This document shows, one piece after another, positions 33,777 through 42,728 of a stretch of 64,000 nt of DNA. Each line of letters starts with the position of its first letter. Positions within the stretch are counted from its first letter, which is position 1. The position numbers and the translations under genes are program-made. Origin of the DNA: Dyadobacter sp. 3J3 (lineage in GTDB: Bacteria; Bacteroidota; Bacteroidia; Cytophagales; Spirosomataceae). The stretch spans positions 482,115 through 546,114 of the forward strand of contig NZ_VTOL01000004.1 in NCBI RefSeq assembly GCF_009801115.1. The letters are read 5' to 3'. A model generated the notes under the pieces. It was not told the DNA's origin, did not search any database, and was given only the letters and a program-made list of their open reading frames with translations.

Positions 33777-34868
33777 TTAAGAATTCGTCTGTGTAATAAA
33801 GGATTCTTCGTGATCAGCGTGTGTCGTACCCTGGAAAACTTTTTCAAGCTTAAAGGTAAACGTGGTTCCTTTATCCGGTTTTGACATCACGGCGATTTTG
33901 GTATCGTGGGCATTAATAATATGTTTCACGATCGCCAGACCTAAACCAGTTCCGCCACGTTCTTTGGACCTGCTTTTATCCACACGATAAAATCGTTCAA
34001 ATATACGGGTTAAGTGTTCCGGTGGTATACCCGGACCGTTATCACGTACAGAAATTTCTACGAATTTTTTACCGCTGTTAAAATGTACAATCACTTTTCC
34101 GCCTTCATTTCCATATTTAATTGCGTTTTCTATAAGATTTAACATCACCTGTTCAATTCGGTCAAGATCTGCTTTTACCCAGACTTCGGCCATGTCATCT
34201 GGTTTTACTTTCAGTGTTATGTTTCGGTCTTCCGCGATATTTTCTAATCGCCCGAAAATATTCAGACTTAGCCGATGCATATCTACCGGAGCGATATTCA
34301 TCTTGATATCACCCGTTTCCATTTGAGAAAGTACCAGCAGATCTTTCACCAGTACATCCAGGCTATCCAGATTTTTTGCCGCTTTTTTCAAAAAACGTTC
34401 GCGAACATTTTCATCATCCATCGCACCATCTAAAAGTGTGTGGATAAATCCTTGGGCAGCGAAAATCGGTGTTTTGAATTCGTGGGAAACATCAGCAAGA
34501 AATTCTCTGCGGAATAATTCAAGCCTTTTCAGTTCGTCGATTTCTTTCTGTTTTTTAGAAACGTAAACAAAAATCTCGTCATTCAGGGTTTTGAGAGGAT
34601 TCAGTTCCTGGATCAGCTTTTTACGCGGAACCATATTGAAATCCTTCATTTTAAGCTTGTGAATGGTACGGTACATTTTGTTTACTTCCCTGAAAACAAT
34701 AATGTCAATCGTATAAAGAACCAGAAAAAAGGATGCAATAAAACATGCGGTTGCGACAACGAAAAGCATACTTCTGTTGACGCCATCAACAAATGCTAAA
34801 AACGTTGTGGTGATCAGGGAAATGACAAAAGCCAGTATGAGGGCAATGAAGCGTGGACTCAGCGACAT
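33777..34868 (-). CDS. Sensor histidine kinase, PhoR-like
   Basis: A 363-residue membrane kinase. Two N-terminal helices (residues about 7-28 and 33-57) flank a very short periplasmic loop. HisKA has FRREFLADVSHEFKTPIFAA with phospho-acceptor His129. The HATPase_c domain has the N box LNLIENAIKYGNEGG, G1 VRDNGPGIP, F box RIFERFYRVDKSRSKE, and G2 GGTGLGLAIVKHII. The minimal sensor part suggests detection of membrane or intramembrane signals. No response-regulator gene is adjacent on either side, so the partner is elsewhere. Confidence 0.93.
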   Translation of the reverse strand: MSLSPRFIALILAFVISLITTTFLAFVDGVNRSMLFVVATACFIASFFLVLYTIDIIVFREVNKMYRTIHKLKMKDFNMVPRKKLIQELNPLKTLNDEIFVYVSKKQKEIDELKRLELFRREFLADVSHEFKTPIFAAQGFIHTLLDGAMDDENVRERFLKKAAKNLDSLDVLVKDLLVLSQMETGDIKMNIAPVDMHRLSLNIFGRLENIAEDRNITLKVKPDDMAEVWVKADLDRIEQVMLNLIENAIKYGNEGGKVIVHFNSGKKFVEISVRDNGPGIPPEHLTRIFERFYRVDKSRSKERGGTGLGLAIVKHIINAHDTKIAVMSKPDKGTTFTFKLEKVFQGTTHADHEESFITQTNS

Positions 34869-35017
34869 AATTGGAATTAACGTTCAGTCTGCAAATCAAT
34901 GCAGTAATATTGTTCGAATAAAAAGATAAAGTTAACATTCTGAAAGGAATGAATCTCAATTTACCGACAAGAACGTGGTTTGTTAATATTCAGGTAATAT
35001 ATGATTTCGGAAATGAA

Positions 35018-35500
35018 TCACTTAGCTCCCCGCGTTTCAAGGTTTTCGAGAAGGATAGCGTATTTTCTACTTTTTTTATTAAGCTGATCAATATAAATAA
35101 GAGCAAAAACCACGAACTGAATGATAGCAAATTCTATTAATCTGGAAGGAGACTCTTCAATTCCGGCCCAGCATAACACAAGTGCGGTGTACAAAATAAG
35201 ATAAGGCAGTATATTGACCGTTATAACCTTTTTTTTTTGTATCAGCTTAATGACGCTGTCAATTTCTTCCTTATTTTCGGGAGCATTGAAATGGATATTT
35301 TTTGCAATTTTAGAAATCGAAAAATAATTGCTGTACATAAAAATGCAGAACAAAATAATAACTGAGAGCCCTGCGATTAATAAATAGGAAGTAATGAAAA
35401 ATAAGGAAAAGGTACAGATTAGTACGATTAGTGGAAGTATGAGAATTCCTTTGCTGCGTTCCTGAATGGAAGTTTTGATCTCAGCTAATTCATTTTCCAT
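35018..35500 (-). CDS. Four-helix membrane protein of unknown function
   Basis: A 160-residue protein. Two helical pairs are predicted: about 19-60 (GILILPLIVLICTFSLFFIT and LSVIILFCIFMYSNYF) and 92-137 (VNILPYLILYTALVLCWAGI and FAIIQFVVFALIYIDQL). Both termini are charged and cytosolic in a simple model (MENELAEIKTSIQERSKG at the N-terminus). I recognise no family. It is on the same strand as the kinase, 149 bp upstream. Confidence 0.6.
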   Translation of the reverse strand: MENELAEIKTSIQERSKGILILPLIVLICTFSLFFITSYLLIAGLSVIILFCIFMYSNYFSISKIAKNIHFNAPENKEEIDSVIKLIQKKKVITVNILPYLILYTALVLCWAGIEESPSRLIEFAIIQFVVFALIYIDQLNKKSRKYAILLENLETRGAK

Positions 35501-35577
35501 AATTCGGGGAGGTTTGGTGAATGTTGTGGAAATATATCGATAATTTGCTGATAATCAAATTTTTATACTTTTAAATA

Positions 35578-35612
35578 AAAAGGAGAAAGACAGTCCGCCT
35601 TTCTCCTTTTTG
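35578..35612 (-). terminator. Rho-independent terminator of the glutamate dehydrogenase gene
   Basis: AAAAGGAGAAAG (35578-35589) pairs perfectly with CTTTCTCCTTTT (35599-35610). On the minus strand the stem runs into TTTTTATTT, 18 bp after the gdh stop codon. Confidence 0.8.
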
Positions 35613-35629
35613 TCAACAAATTACTAAAC

Positions 35630-36904
35630 TTAAAATCCCCCACGGAATTTATAAGTACTCGACACTTTATCAATTGCAACGATATAAGCAGCAATTCTAA
35701 GTGAGACTTTATATTTCAGCGAAACTTCATAAACCTTATCAAACGCATCTTTCATAATCCGGTCGGTACGGCGGTTCACACGTTCCAAGGTCCATTTATA
35801 TCCGATACGGTTTTGTACCCATTCAAAATAAGAAACGGTAACACCTCCAGCATTCGCTAAAATATCCGGTACAACCATAATTCCTTTATCGTTGATAATA
35901 TCATCAGCCTTGAAAGAAGTTGGTCCGTTGGCACCTTCCACAATCATTTTGGCTTGAATACTTTCTACATTTCTACGGGTGATCACGTCTTCTTTTGCAG
36001 CAGGAACAAGCAAATCAACTGGTAGAGAAAATATCTCGTCTCCCGAAATTAGTTCTGCACCGGTAAATCCTTCCAGAGAACCTTTGTTTGCGTCACGGTA
36101 AGCCATTGCCGCTGCAATATCAATTCCTTTATCATTATAGTAAGCTCCGGAAATATCGCTGATCGCGTGAATGCTGACACCTCTTTCGCGTAATAAAGAC
36201 GCAGCGTGTGAGCCCACATTTCCAAAACCCTGAACAACGGCTGTTGCTCTGTAAGGATTGATGCGTAATTTTTCCATACCAGCTAATGCGGATACCATGA
36301 CACCACGTCCTGTGGCTTCTGTACGTCCCAAAGAACCGCCTAAAACGAGCGGCTTGCCAGTAACAACTGCCTGTACAGTCATACCTTTAGCTTTGGAATA
36401 TTCATCCATCAGCCAGGCCATTTCTCTTGGTCCAGTTCCCATATCGGGTGCAGGAATATCCTGATCGGGTCCGAAAACATCGAGTAAAGCCAAGGTGTAA
36501 CCGCGCATTAAACGCTCCATTTCACCAGCAGACATTTCGCGTGGGTTACAAGCTACGCCACCTTTTGCACCACCATAAGGAATATCCACTACGGCACATT
36601 TCCAGGTCATCCACGCAGCAAGTGCACGAACTTCATCAATGTTCACATCCGGGTCAAAACGGATACCGCCTTTACTCGGACCAAGGATCGTCGAGTGAAT
36701 CACCCGGTATCCTTCAAAAACTTTTATTTTGCCGGAATCCATCGTGACAGGAATTCCTACGGTAACCTGCTTGCGCGGAACTTTCAAAATATGATACATC
36801 TCATCAGAAATGCCTAAAAGTTCTACTGCTTTGTCAAATCGCTGCATCATAGACTCCAACGGATTTTCCTTATCCTTAATTGGAGCCGGTTCTATATATG
36901 CCAT
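35630..36904 (-). CDS. gdhA: Glu/Leu/Phe/Val-family dehydrogenase, probable glutamate dehydrogenase
   Basis: A 424-residue hexameric-type dehydrogenase that interconverts glutamate and 2-oxoglutarate + ammonium. The signature GGAKGGVACNPREMS (active-site lysine region) is at about 113-127; KVFEGYRVIHSTILGPSKGG precedes it, and VPAPDMGTG-like IPAPDMGTGPREMAWLMDEY binds substrate. The Rossmann domain has AVVQGFGNVGSHAASLL. NANAGG-type LANAGGVTVSYFEWVQN completes it. Length and sequence match short bacterial GDHs of the NAD- or dual-specific group; cofactor choice is not certain, and a branched-chain dehydrogenase is a lesser alternative. It is monocistronic with its own terminator. Confidence 0.92.
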   Translation of the reverse strand: MAYIEPAPIKDKENPLESMMQRFDKAVELLGISDEMYHILKVPRKQVTVGIPVTMDSGKIKVFEGYRVIHSTILGPSKGGIRFDPDVNIDEVRALAAWMTWKCAVVDIPYGGAKGGVACNPREMSAGEMERLMRGYTLALLDVFGPDQDIPAPDMGTGPREMAWLMDEYSKAKGMTVQAVVTGKPLVLGGSLGRTEATGRGVMVSALAGMEKLRINPYRATAVVQGFGNVGSHAASLLRERGVSIHAISDISGAYYNDKGIDIAAAMAYRDANKGSLEGFTGAELISGDEIFSLPVDLLVPAAKEDVITRRNVESIQAKMIVEGANGPTSFKADDIINDKGIMVVPDILANAGGVTVSYFEWVQNRIGYKWTLERVNRRTDRIMKDAFDKVYEVSLKYKVSLRIAAYIVAIDKVSSTYKFRGGF

Positions 36905-37148
36905 TTCAATGTTAAATTAATAATCTGATAACAAGTATGTTAATGAATTCTTATCGTTTGATAATACAAACATACGCGTTTTCAACATATTAAAAATAAA
37001 ACCTGTTCAATCTTGAAAATGTATAAAATATTGCCTTAAAAATATTATTTTATACTTTTTCACAATATTGAAACGATGACACTGCATAATGCGCTCTTTC
37101 CAAATATTTCATATGGTTTATATGAAAATTGAGAATGAAAAAAAACAA

Positions 37149-37180
37149 AAAAAGGAGCACAAATTTGTGCTCCTTTTTCA
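37149..37180 (-). terminator. Rho-independent terminator of typA
   Basis: A 30-nt perfect palindrome: AAAAAGGAGCACAAA followed by TTTGTGCTCCTTTTT at 37149-37178, flanked by A-rich sequence that gives a T run on the minus strand. It lies 28 bp after the typA stop codon. The remaining intergenic DNA up to 36904 is AT-rich with no supported gene. Confidence 0.9.
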
Positions 37181-37206
37181 ATAAAAATTTTGATTCAGCG
37201 ATCTGA

Positions 37207-39021
37207 CTAAACCATTTCGATTTTAGCACCGAAACGTTTACGATCGTTTTCTTCAAGATATATTTTCCGCATACGCATGCTTTGCGGAGTTACTTCAAGA
37301 TATTCGTCTTTCTGGATATATTCCATTGATTCCTCCAGAGAGAAATTAATTTTTGGAACGATACGAAGTCCGTCATCCGTACCAGAAGCACGCATGTTGG
37401 TTAATTTCTTCGCTTCCTGCAAGTTTACAACGATATCATTTGGACGAGTATGTTCTCCAATTACCTGACCTGCATAAATTTCTTCACCTGGTTCAACGAA
37501 GAAACGTCCGCGATCCTGCAATTTATCAATTGTGTAACCGGTTGCAGCTCCTGTATTTTTCGAGATAATTGATCCACTGTTACGTCCTGGAATTGGTCCG
37601 CGGAACGGCTCAAAACTTTTGAAACGGTGTGTCATTGTAGCTTCTCCTTGTGTTGCAGTAAGCAAGTTAGAACGAAGACCGATTAATCCGCGAGAAGGAA
37701 TTTCGAATTCCAAATGCTGCAAATCACCTTTTGGTTCCATAATCAAAAGTTCACCTTTACGTTGGCTGGCTAATTCAATTACTTTACCCGAAGAAGATTC
37801 AGGAACGTCCACTACCAATGTTTCAATTGGTTCAAGACGTTGTCCGTTTTCGTCTGTTTTGAAAAGAACCTGAGGCTGTCCAACTTGCAATTCATAACCC
37901 TCACGACGCATCGTTTCGATCAAAACTGACAAGTGAAGAATACCACGTCCAAATACCAGGAATTTATCTTCAGTATCTGTTGACTCAACACGAAGTGCAA
38001 GGTTTTTCTCAGTTTCTTTCATCAAACGATCACGTAAGTGACGAGATGTTACAAACTTACCTTCTTTACCATAGAAAGGCGAGTTGTTGATTGTGAACAA
38101 CATGTTCAATGTTGGCTCATCAACAGAAATACGTGGAAGTGCTTCAGGGTTTTCAGCATCTGCCAAAGTATCTCCGATTTCGAAATCTTCAATACCTGTT
38201 ACAGCGCAAATATCACCTGCTTCAACTTCACTTACTTTCACTCTTCCAAGTCCTTCAAAAACCTGAAGTTCTTTGATTTTTACTTTTTTGATAACACCGT
38301 CTGCTTTACAAAGAGACATGTTAGCACCTTCTTTCAAAGTTCCGCGCAATACACGTCCGATAGCGATACGACCAACGAATGCATTGTAGTCAAGAGACGT
38401 AATCTGCATCTGCGGAGTACCCGGATGGATAATAGCAGCAGGAATTTGTTCGATAATAGTATCCAGCAAGTAAGTAATGTTGTCCGTAGGAGTTTTCCAG
38501 TCAGGACCCATCCATCCTTGTTTTGACGAACCGTAAACGGTTGTAAAATCTAATTGGTCTTCTGTTGCGCCCAAGTTAAACATCAAGTCAAAAACGCTTT
38601 CCTGAACTTCTTCAGGGCGACAGTTTTCTTTATCAACTTTGTTAACAACAACGATTGGTTTCAAACCAAGCTGAATCGCTTTTGTTAAAACGAAACGCGT
38701 TTGAGGCATAGGACCTTCAAATGCATCCACGAGTAACAAAACACCGTCAGCCATTTTAAGTACACGTTCCACTTCTCCACCGAAATCGGCGTGACCTGGT
38801 GTGTCAATAACATTGATTTTGTAGTCTTTGTAACGTACCGAAACGTTTTTCGAAACGATAGTAATACCACGTTCGCGCTCAAGATCATTGTTGTCAAGAA
38901 TCAGATCACCGAATTCCTGGTTTTCACGAAAAAGCTTCGAAGCATGAATGATTTTGTCGACCAATGTTGTTTTACCGTGGTCAACGTGCGCAATGATTGC
39001 GATGTTACGAATGGATTGCAT
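37207..39021 (-). CDS. typA: Ribosome-associated translational GTPase TypA/BipA
   Basis: A 604-residue translational GTPase from ATG 39021 (the frame extends 13 codons further). G1 is IAHVDHGKTTL, G2 DLERERGITIVSKN, G3 DTPGHADFGGEV and G4 VVNKVDKENCRP. The C-terminal half has the BipA-specific domain with LEFEIPSRGLIGLRSNLLTA, GRNSGSIISKNTGAATGYTI and GQVIGEHTRPNDIVVN. BipA binds 70S ribosomes and helps 50S assembly and stress or cold adaptation. A perfect -7 element lies about 105 bp upstream and a strong terminator directly downstream, so it forms its own unit. Confidence 0.97.
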   Translation of the reverse strand: MQSIRNIAIIAHVDHGKTTLVDKIIHASKLFRENQEFGDLILDNNDLERERGITIVSKNVSVRYKDYKINVIDTPGHADFGGEVERVLKMADGVLLLVDAFEGPMPQTRFVLTKAIQLGLKPIVVVNKVDKENCRPEEVQESVFDLMFNLGATEDQLDFTTVYGSSKQGWMGPDWKTPTDNITYLLDTIIEQIPAAIIHPGTPQMQITSLDYNAFVGRIAIGRVLRGTLKEGANMSLCKADGVIKKVKIKELQVFEGLGRVKVSEVEAGDICAVTGIEDFEIGDTLADAENPEALPRISVDEPTLNMLFTINNSPFYGKEGKFVTSRHLRDRLMKETEKNLALRVESTDTEDKFLVFGRGILHLSVLIETMRREGYELQVGQPQVLFKTDENGQRLEPIETLVVDVPESSSGKVIELASQRKGELLIMEPKGDLQHLEFEIPSRGLIGLRSNLLTATQGEATMTHRFKSFEPFRGPIPGRNSGSIISKNTGAATGYTIDKLQDRGRFFVEPGEEIYAGQVIGEHTRPNDIVVNLQEAKKLTNMRASGTDDGLRIVPKINFSLEESMEYIQKDEYLEVTPQSMRMRKIYLEENDRKRFGAKIEMV

Positions 39022-39124
39022 TGTTTTATGAGTCAATTGTTTACGGTTAACAGCAGGCACAGTAATAGGTGCCCCCTGGCTCGCCGCTATGCTGTGTTCT
39101 TGCTGAACTTTCTGAAATAAGGTG

Positions 39125-39132
39125 CAAAGATA
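39125..39132 (-). promoter_or_regulatory. Candidate -7 element for typA
   Basis: TATCTTTG on the minus strand is an exact TAnnTTTG match. The 5' leader would be about 95 nt. No -33 TTG at normal distance was found. Confidence 0.4.
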
Positions 39133-39234
39133 AGGAGTTTTTTCGCTGAATAACAGTAATTTACAATTTTTTTATTGTTAACAATTCAAAAACGCCATTT
39201 GGGCTGAGAGAAGTGCAAAAAATTAATAAAAATA

Positions 39235-39504
39235 TTAGATGGTTGCTATTTCAGGATAAGACATATTATAGAGATTATCCGGATCGAAATCCACACCGTT
39301 TTCCCAGGTTAATGTGCCGTAAGAATCGAGTTGTACGGATTTAAAATATTCTTTATTTGCAAGATGGCTAATTAGCCCGTCATTTATTTTTTTATACTTT
39401 TCAATTATACTATTCAGATCAACCGTCCGAACTTCTCCAGTGTTAAATAAACAGGAAATGTTATAATCCTGAACAGATAGTATTTGTTTAATGTAGTAGA
39501 GCAT
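39235..39504 (-). CDS. DUF2442 protein
   Basis: An 89-residue protein with DUF2442 features: a beta-hairpin start (YNISCLFNTGEVRTVDLNSI), a helix, then NKEYFKSVQLDSYGTLTWEN and GVDFDPDNLY. It is encoded 2 bp after DUF4160. The two families commonly occur together in this order and have been suggested to act as a toxin-antitoxin-like or regulatory pair; neither partner has an established biochemical role. No nuclease motif is visible in either. Confidence 0.85.
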   Translation of the reverse strand: MLYYIKQILSVQDYNISCLFNTGEVRTVDLNSIIEKYKKINDGLISHLANKEYFKSVQLDSYGTLTWENGVDFDPDNLYNMSYPEIATI

Positions 39505-39506
39505 AA

Positions 39507-39770
39507 TTAATGCAACGGTTCGATTTTATTCCAGGATTTTAATTCTTTTCCCAGATTTATAAAATTCTCCAATAATTCTTTTTCGTGAATACCAGCCCAG
39601 GTCTGAACGAGTTTTAGCTGTTTGGCTGGTAAATATCCTTCAAGCAGATCGGCACTTTTTATATCGATAATTGCTTTAAAATCCTGAAATTCTGCATGAA
39701 AATGAGGAGGATTATGATCGTCAAAAAACATTCTGATAATAATCCCCAGGAAACGGCTAATTTCTGGCAT
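39507..39770 (-). CDS. DUF4160 protein
   Basis: An 87-residue DUF4160 protein with the hallmark sequence MFFDDHNPPHFHAEF, with its conserved His and Asp residues, following PEISRFLGIIIR. IIDIKSADLLEGYLPAKQLK and VQTWAGIHEKELLENFI complete the fold. It is the upstream partner of DUF2442, nearly overlapping, so cotranslation is likely. The H-x-P-x-H-F-H cluster suggests a catalytic or metal site, but this is not tested. Confidence 0.88.
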   Translation of the reverse strand: MPEISRFLGIIIRMFFDDHNPPHFHAEFQDFKAIIDIKSADLLEGYLPAKQLKLVQTWAGIHEKELLENFINLGKELKSWNKIEPLH

Positions 39771-39961
39771 TACTTTATTTTTAGTGTGTGTTGTAATTTA
39801 ATTACCTTAAAATTAAGAGCTTGAAAGTTAGAAAACAATCAAGTAGCCGATAGAGGTAACATCAAAATATGTTTAAAAATTCATAAGCATAACAAGAATT
39901 TGGCTTTCGTCCATGTCTTTGTTTTCTTTGCACGAATTCTATTTCTTTTCTAATTCCCACT

Positions 39962-41554
39962 ATGAACAAAAACATACTCGCAGGAATGTTCCTGATGCTC
40001 ACGACTTTGAGCTATGCGCAGGATGATGCGACAAAATATGCCGAAAGTATTACCCCACAGGATCTTAAAAAACATCTGGTCATTATTGCGTCTGATAGCT
40101 TGGAGGGCCGGGATACGGGTTCACCGGGACAAAAGAAAGCGGCAGAATATGTTTCTAAATATTTCAAATCGTATGGTTTAGAGCCAATTGCAGATAATGG
40201 CGACGGAGCAAAATCATATCTTCAAAAATATAAGTTATACAAAAGAACCTATGGCGATGTTTTTGTAAAAATTGACGGTAAAAAATACACCTTCAATAAG
40301 GATTTCTATCTTAACGGCTTGTTAAGCATTCCTGAGGAAACTGAAACGCCGGTTGTTCTGGCTGGTTATGGCATTGAGGAAGGTAGTTACAGTGACTACG
40401 CGAATCTTGATGTAAATGGTAAATCTGTTATTGTTTTTGAAGGCGAACCTAAATCAGAAGACGGAAAATATCTTCTGAACGGTACTACTGAAAAAACGAA
40501 ATGGAGCGGACCGCTTTCCTGGCAGCAAAAAGTAAAACTGGCACAGGCGAAGGGTGCGAAATATGTATTTATACTTACGGATAAAAGTGGAGATGACCTT
40601 GATAAGGAAATCCGCCAGCGCTCGGTAATGGCCAGAAGATTCAGTTCTCCGACTTTGAAACCGGTTCAGGAATCTCCCAATGGCATAGCATCTTTTGTGA
40701 TTATGCCGGAAATGGCATATTCTTTGTTGAAAACATCATCTCAAAAGTTGAGCAAGATTAAATCGGAGCTGGACAAAGGAAATAAATCCACTGCAAAGGC
40801 TTTGACTGGTAAGGCTTCTTTCAAAGCAGAGCGAGTTACAGAAATCGTTAATACCGAAAATGTTGCCGGATTTATGGAAGGCACGGATAAGAAAGATGAG
40901 GTTTTGGTGATTTCTGCCCACCTGGATCATATTGGAATTTCGGCAAATGGTGAAATTAATAACGGCGCTGATGATGACGGATCGGGAACAGTTTCTATTG
41001 TTGAAATTGCTGAAGCATTCAGCAAAGCAAAAGCGGATGGAAAAGGTCCAAGAAGAAGTATTTTGTTTTTGAATGTTACAGGGGAAGAAAAAGGACTTTT
41101 TGGTTCGGAATATTATTCAGAAAATCCGTTGCTTCCACTTGCCAATACGATTGCTGATTTGAATATTGATATGATCGGTCGTGTGGATGAGGCACACAAA
41201 AATGATCCGAAATATGTTTACGTGATCGGTGCTGATAAATTATCGTCTGAGCTGCATACAATCAGCGAAGAGGCGAATAAGAAATATGTAAACTATAAAC
41301 TGGATTATACTTTCAACGATCCAAAAGATCCGAACCGTTTCTATTACCGTTCTGATCATTACAATTTTGCAAAGAAAAATATTCCTGTGATTTTCTACTT
41401 CACAGGCGTTCATGAAGATTATCACCGCCCCGGTGATGATGTAGAAAAAATCATGTTTGATAAACAGGCACCAATTGTAAAGCTGGTATTTTACACGGCT
41501 TGGGAGTTGGCAAACCGTGAAGAGCGGATTAAGGTCGACAGTCATAAAGAATAG
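39962..41554 (+). CDS. Secreted M28-family zinc aminopeptidase
   Basis: A 530-residue exported peptidase (signal peptide MNKNILAGMFLMLTTLSYAQ). Residues about 25-80 have the usual N-terminal helices (HLVIIASDSLEGRDTGSPGQ). A PA-like inserted domain lies between about 125 and 245 (VVLAGYGIEEGSYSDYANLD). The M28 core has zinc ligands HLDH (His320), NNGADDDGSGTVSIVE, TGEEKGLFGSEYYS with catalytic Glu-Glu, LNIDMIGRVDE, and a final histidine in EDYHRPGDD. It should release N-terminal residues from peptides in the periplasm. It is followed by a good terminator. Confidence 0.94.
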   Translation: MNKNILAGMFLMLTTLSYAQDDATKYAESITPQDLKKHLVIIASDSLEGRDTGSPGQKKAAEYVSKYFKSYGLEPIADNGDGAKSYLQKYKLYKRTYGDVFVKIDGKKYTFNKDFYLNGLLSIPEETETPVVLAGYGIEEGSYSDYANLDVNGKSVIVFEGEPKSEDGKYLLNGTTEKTKWSGPLSWQQKVKLAQAKGAKYVFILTDKSGDDLDKEIRQRSVMARRFSSPTLKPVQESPNGIASFVIMPEMAYSLLKTSSQKLSKIKSELDKGNKSTAKALTGKASFKAERVTEIVNTENVAGFMEGTDKKDEVLVISAHLDHIGISANGEINNGADDDGSGTVSIVEIAEAFSKAKADGKGPRRSILFLNVTGEEKGLFGSEYYSENPLLPLANTIADLNIDMIGRVDEAHKNDPKYVYVIGADKLSSELHTISEEANKKYVNYKLDYTFNDPKDPNRFYYRSDHYNFAKKNIPVIFYFTGVHEDYHRPGDDVEKIMFDKQAPIVKLVFYTAWELANREERIKVDSHKE

Positions 41555-41569
41555 GTTTGAAAAAATTAC

Positions 41570-41617
41570 AACAAAGAGACGCAAGGAATATCCAAAACTT
41601 TGCGTCTCTTTGTTTTT
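41570..41617 (+). terminator. Rho-independent terminator after the M28 peptidase gene
   Basis: AACAAAGAGACGCAA (41570-41584) pairs perfectly with TTGCGTCTCTTTGTT (41600-41614), followed by further Ts. Confidence 0.85.
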
Positions 41618-41647
41618 GCTACCCATCCATTATTTAATCGTTTTCAA

Positions 41648-42514
41648 ATGAAAATCGGATCGTTCATTATTGGTCTTCTTTTATTGACCGGAATTGTTTT
41701 GGCTCAAAATGCACCTAAGGAAAATTCATTGCTTTGGGAGATTTCCGGAAAAGGACTTACCAAACCTTCTTATCTTTTTGGGACTATACATCTGATCTGT
41801 CCAGCTGATTTTTCACTTAGTGATTCCCTGAAAAGTGCTGTATCAAAAACGCAGCAGCTAGCATTGGAAATTGATATGGATGACCCGGGATTAATGGGTG
41901 CCATGACAAAAACAATGTTTATGGCTGATGGAAAAACGTTGCAGGGAATACTGACTGAAAAACAATATTCACAGCTGAGCCAATTTTATAAAGACTCGCT
42001 GGGGATGAGCATAACGTCATTTGGGAGAGCAAAACCTTTTATGATGATGGGGCCAATGTTTAATAAAATACTAGGCTGTGAGCCGCAATCCTACGAAATT
42101 TCATTGATGGGTTTGGCGGCAAAACAAAAGTCGGAGGTTATTGGTCTTGAAACAATTGAAGAGCAAATGGCTATTTTTGATACCATTCCCTATGATCGAC
42201 AAGCGGAAATGCTGCTTGCCATGATCGACAAATTACCGGAAACAAAAACGGAATTTCATGATCTGGTTGAGTTATACAAAAAGCAGGATTTACAAAGTTT
42301 ATATAACCTGACGCTAAAAAGCGAATTTGGAATGGACGGCCAGGATGAAGTAATGCTTTTTCAGCGTAACCAAAACTGGATTAAACGTATTGATAAAATC
42401 GTGCATGAAAAACCGACTTTCATCGCCGTTGGTGCAGCGCATTTAGGAGGTGAAAAGGGGGTTATTGCTTTGTTGAGGAAAGATGGTTTTAAGGTTAGGG
42501 CTGTTGGGAGATAA
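41648..42514 (+). CDS. TraB/GumN-family protein
   Basis: A 288-residue exported protein from ATG 41648 (signal peptide MKIGSFIIGLLLLTGIVLAQ). The family motifs are LLWEISGKGLTKPSYLFGTI with GTIHL, LALEIDMDDP, and AVGAAHLGGEKGVIALLRKD at the C-terminus. TraB/GumN proteins share the paired GxxH motifs of a Tiki-like metalloprotease fold; a peptidase activity is likely by family but untested. The predicted start lies after the terminator of the previous gene, so it has its own promoter. Confidence 0.88.
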   Translation: MKIGSFIIGLLLLTGIVLAQNAPKENSLLWEISGKGLTKPSYLFGTIHLICPADFSLSDSLKSAVSKTQQLALEIDMDDPGLMGAMTKTMFMADGKTLQGILTEKQYSQLSQFYKDSLGMSITSFGRAKPFMMMGPMFNKILGCEPQSYEISLMGLAAKQKSEVIGLETIEEQMAIFDTIPYDRQAEMLLAMIDKLPETKTEFHDLVELYKKQDLQSLYNLTLKSEFGMDGQDEVMLFQRNQNWIKRIDKIVHEKPTFIAVGAAHLGGEKGVIALLRKDGFKVRAVGR

Positions 42515-42531
42515 ATTAAAAAGTATTGATT

Positions 42532-42699
42532 ATGAAGAATCAAACTAGCATCAAGAAAATCGTTTTACCTGAAAATAAGGTTGATAAAGGAATTTCTGAT
42601 ATTTCTAATGATCCATTTCTTTTAAATAAAAAACAAAATGCGATTGATTTTTTGAAACAACATCCTATCCCGGAAGATATGCTTCAAAAACAGAAATAG
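42532..42699 (+). CDS. 55-residue hypothetical protein
   Basis: A short frame from ATG 42532 to TAG 42697-42699, 17 bp after the TraB/GumN gene on the same strand. The translation is hydrophilic and reads naturally: IKKIVLPENKVDKGISDI, then SNDPFLLNKKQNAIDFL and KQHPIPEDMLQKQK. It has no signal or membrane segment. It could be a small antitoxin-like or regulatory peptide; I recognise no family. It ends 29 bp from the convergent nuoN stop. Confidence 0.5.
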   Translation: MKNQTSIKKIVLPENKVDKGISDISNDPFLLNKKQNAIDFLKQHPIPEDMLQKQK

Positions 42700-42728
42700 G
42701 CATGAGTCGCTTTTATGCATGGTACTTA

